Origin: an uncultured Collinsella sp.
Lineage (GTDB): Bacteria > Actinomycetota > Coriobacteriia > Coriobacteriales > Coriobacteriaceae
Assembly (NCBI GenBank): GCA_902475865.1
Contig: CABSBK010000081.1
Location: forward strand, 1-5,877
Direction of reading: 5' to 3'
Length of the DNA stretch: 5,877 nucleotides
The notes under the pieces were generated by a model, which worked only from the letters and a program-made list of their open reading frames with translations, was not told where the DNA came from and searched no databases. The stretch's first letter is position 1; each line of letters begins with the position of its first letter. This document shows, piece after piece, positions 5,722 to 5,877 of the stretch. Made by a program: the position numbers and the translations under genes.

Positions 5722-5877
5722 TTACTCAGAAGGCGACTCTTCGGCTTGATCGCTCTTCCAGTTGCGGATAAGTACCTTGCGCAGTTCGTTTTGCTTTCGC
5801 TGATACTCGGCATCTATGCAACGAGGCATGCCGAGCGCTTCGCGGATATTGTTCATGGCACGGTGAAAAGCGAGTTG
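5722..5877 (-). CDS. C-terminal fragment of an unidentified protein (runs off the window)
   Basis: An open frame enters from the right edge and ends at TAA (complement of 5722-5724), giving the last 51 residues of a protein. The visible part is charged and probably helical (for example HRAMNNIREALGMPR and EYQRKQNELRKVLIRNW) with a polar tail ending EESPSE. There is no membrane segment, and a single cysteine is present. Codon use resembles that of the other genes. I do not recognise the family. It points the same way as the TRIC gene, but the 208-base gap with its large inverted repeat argues against simple co-transcription. Coding is supported only by the open frame and plausible codon use over 156 bases. 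Confidence 0.6.
   Translation of the reverse strand, partial: QLAFHRAMNNIREALGMPRCIDAEYQRKQNELRKVLIRNWKSDQAEESPSE

Noticed and set aside
5682..5771. A short plus-strand frame starting MYMFGERG after GGAGGG
   Set aside because: The start signals look good, but the frame has only 27-29 codons, ends antisense to the truncated minus-strand gene and shows no protein features. Its start signal is explained by the inverted repeat. Kept as an observation, not as a gene.

Overview
This is a GC-rich bacterial chromosomal segment with strong G/C preference at third codon positions and compact gene spacing. Its overall look, especially the TypA sequence and the mix of small conserved proteins, suggests a Coriobacteriia actinobacterium such as Collinsella. 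That placement is inferred from protein character and was not tested by a search. The content is mainly housekeeping. I see no phage, transposase, CRISPR array, tRNA or rRNA gene.

Left part, plus strand (about 1-3504): a leader with a weak promoter-like element precedes a run of three closely spaced small genes. These are a bifunctional-nuclease-family (DUF151) protein, a small two-helix membrane protein and a very acidic protein of unknown function. After a 117-base gap that contains a hairpin comes typA/bipA, a ribosome-associated translational GTPase with all its G motifs intact. A clear intrinsic terminator closes typA.

Right part, minus strand (about 3531-5877): converging on typA is a gene for an exported, membrane-anchored protein with a bactofilin-like beta-repeat region. 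Its 3' flank holds a 35-base near-palindrome that resembles a dispersed intergenic repeat. Upstream of it lies a TRIC/UPF0126 (YicG-like) channel gene, probably using a TTG start with a good Shine-Dalgarno sequence. Further upstream is the 3' end of an unidentified gene that runs off the window. Both complete minus-strand genes have a stem-loop directly before their Shine-Dalgarno sequence.

The least explained stretch is 5514-5721, between the channel gene and the truncated gene. It holds a long imperfect inverted repeat whose two arms each carry a Shine-Dalgarno plus ATG pattern pointing outward, and a cluster of GTACAT motifs. This looks regulatory, but its function cannot be settled from sequence alone. 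I found nothing that clearly amounts to a new multi-gene system.
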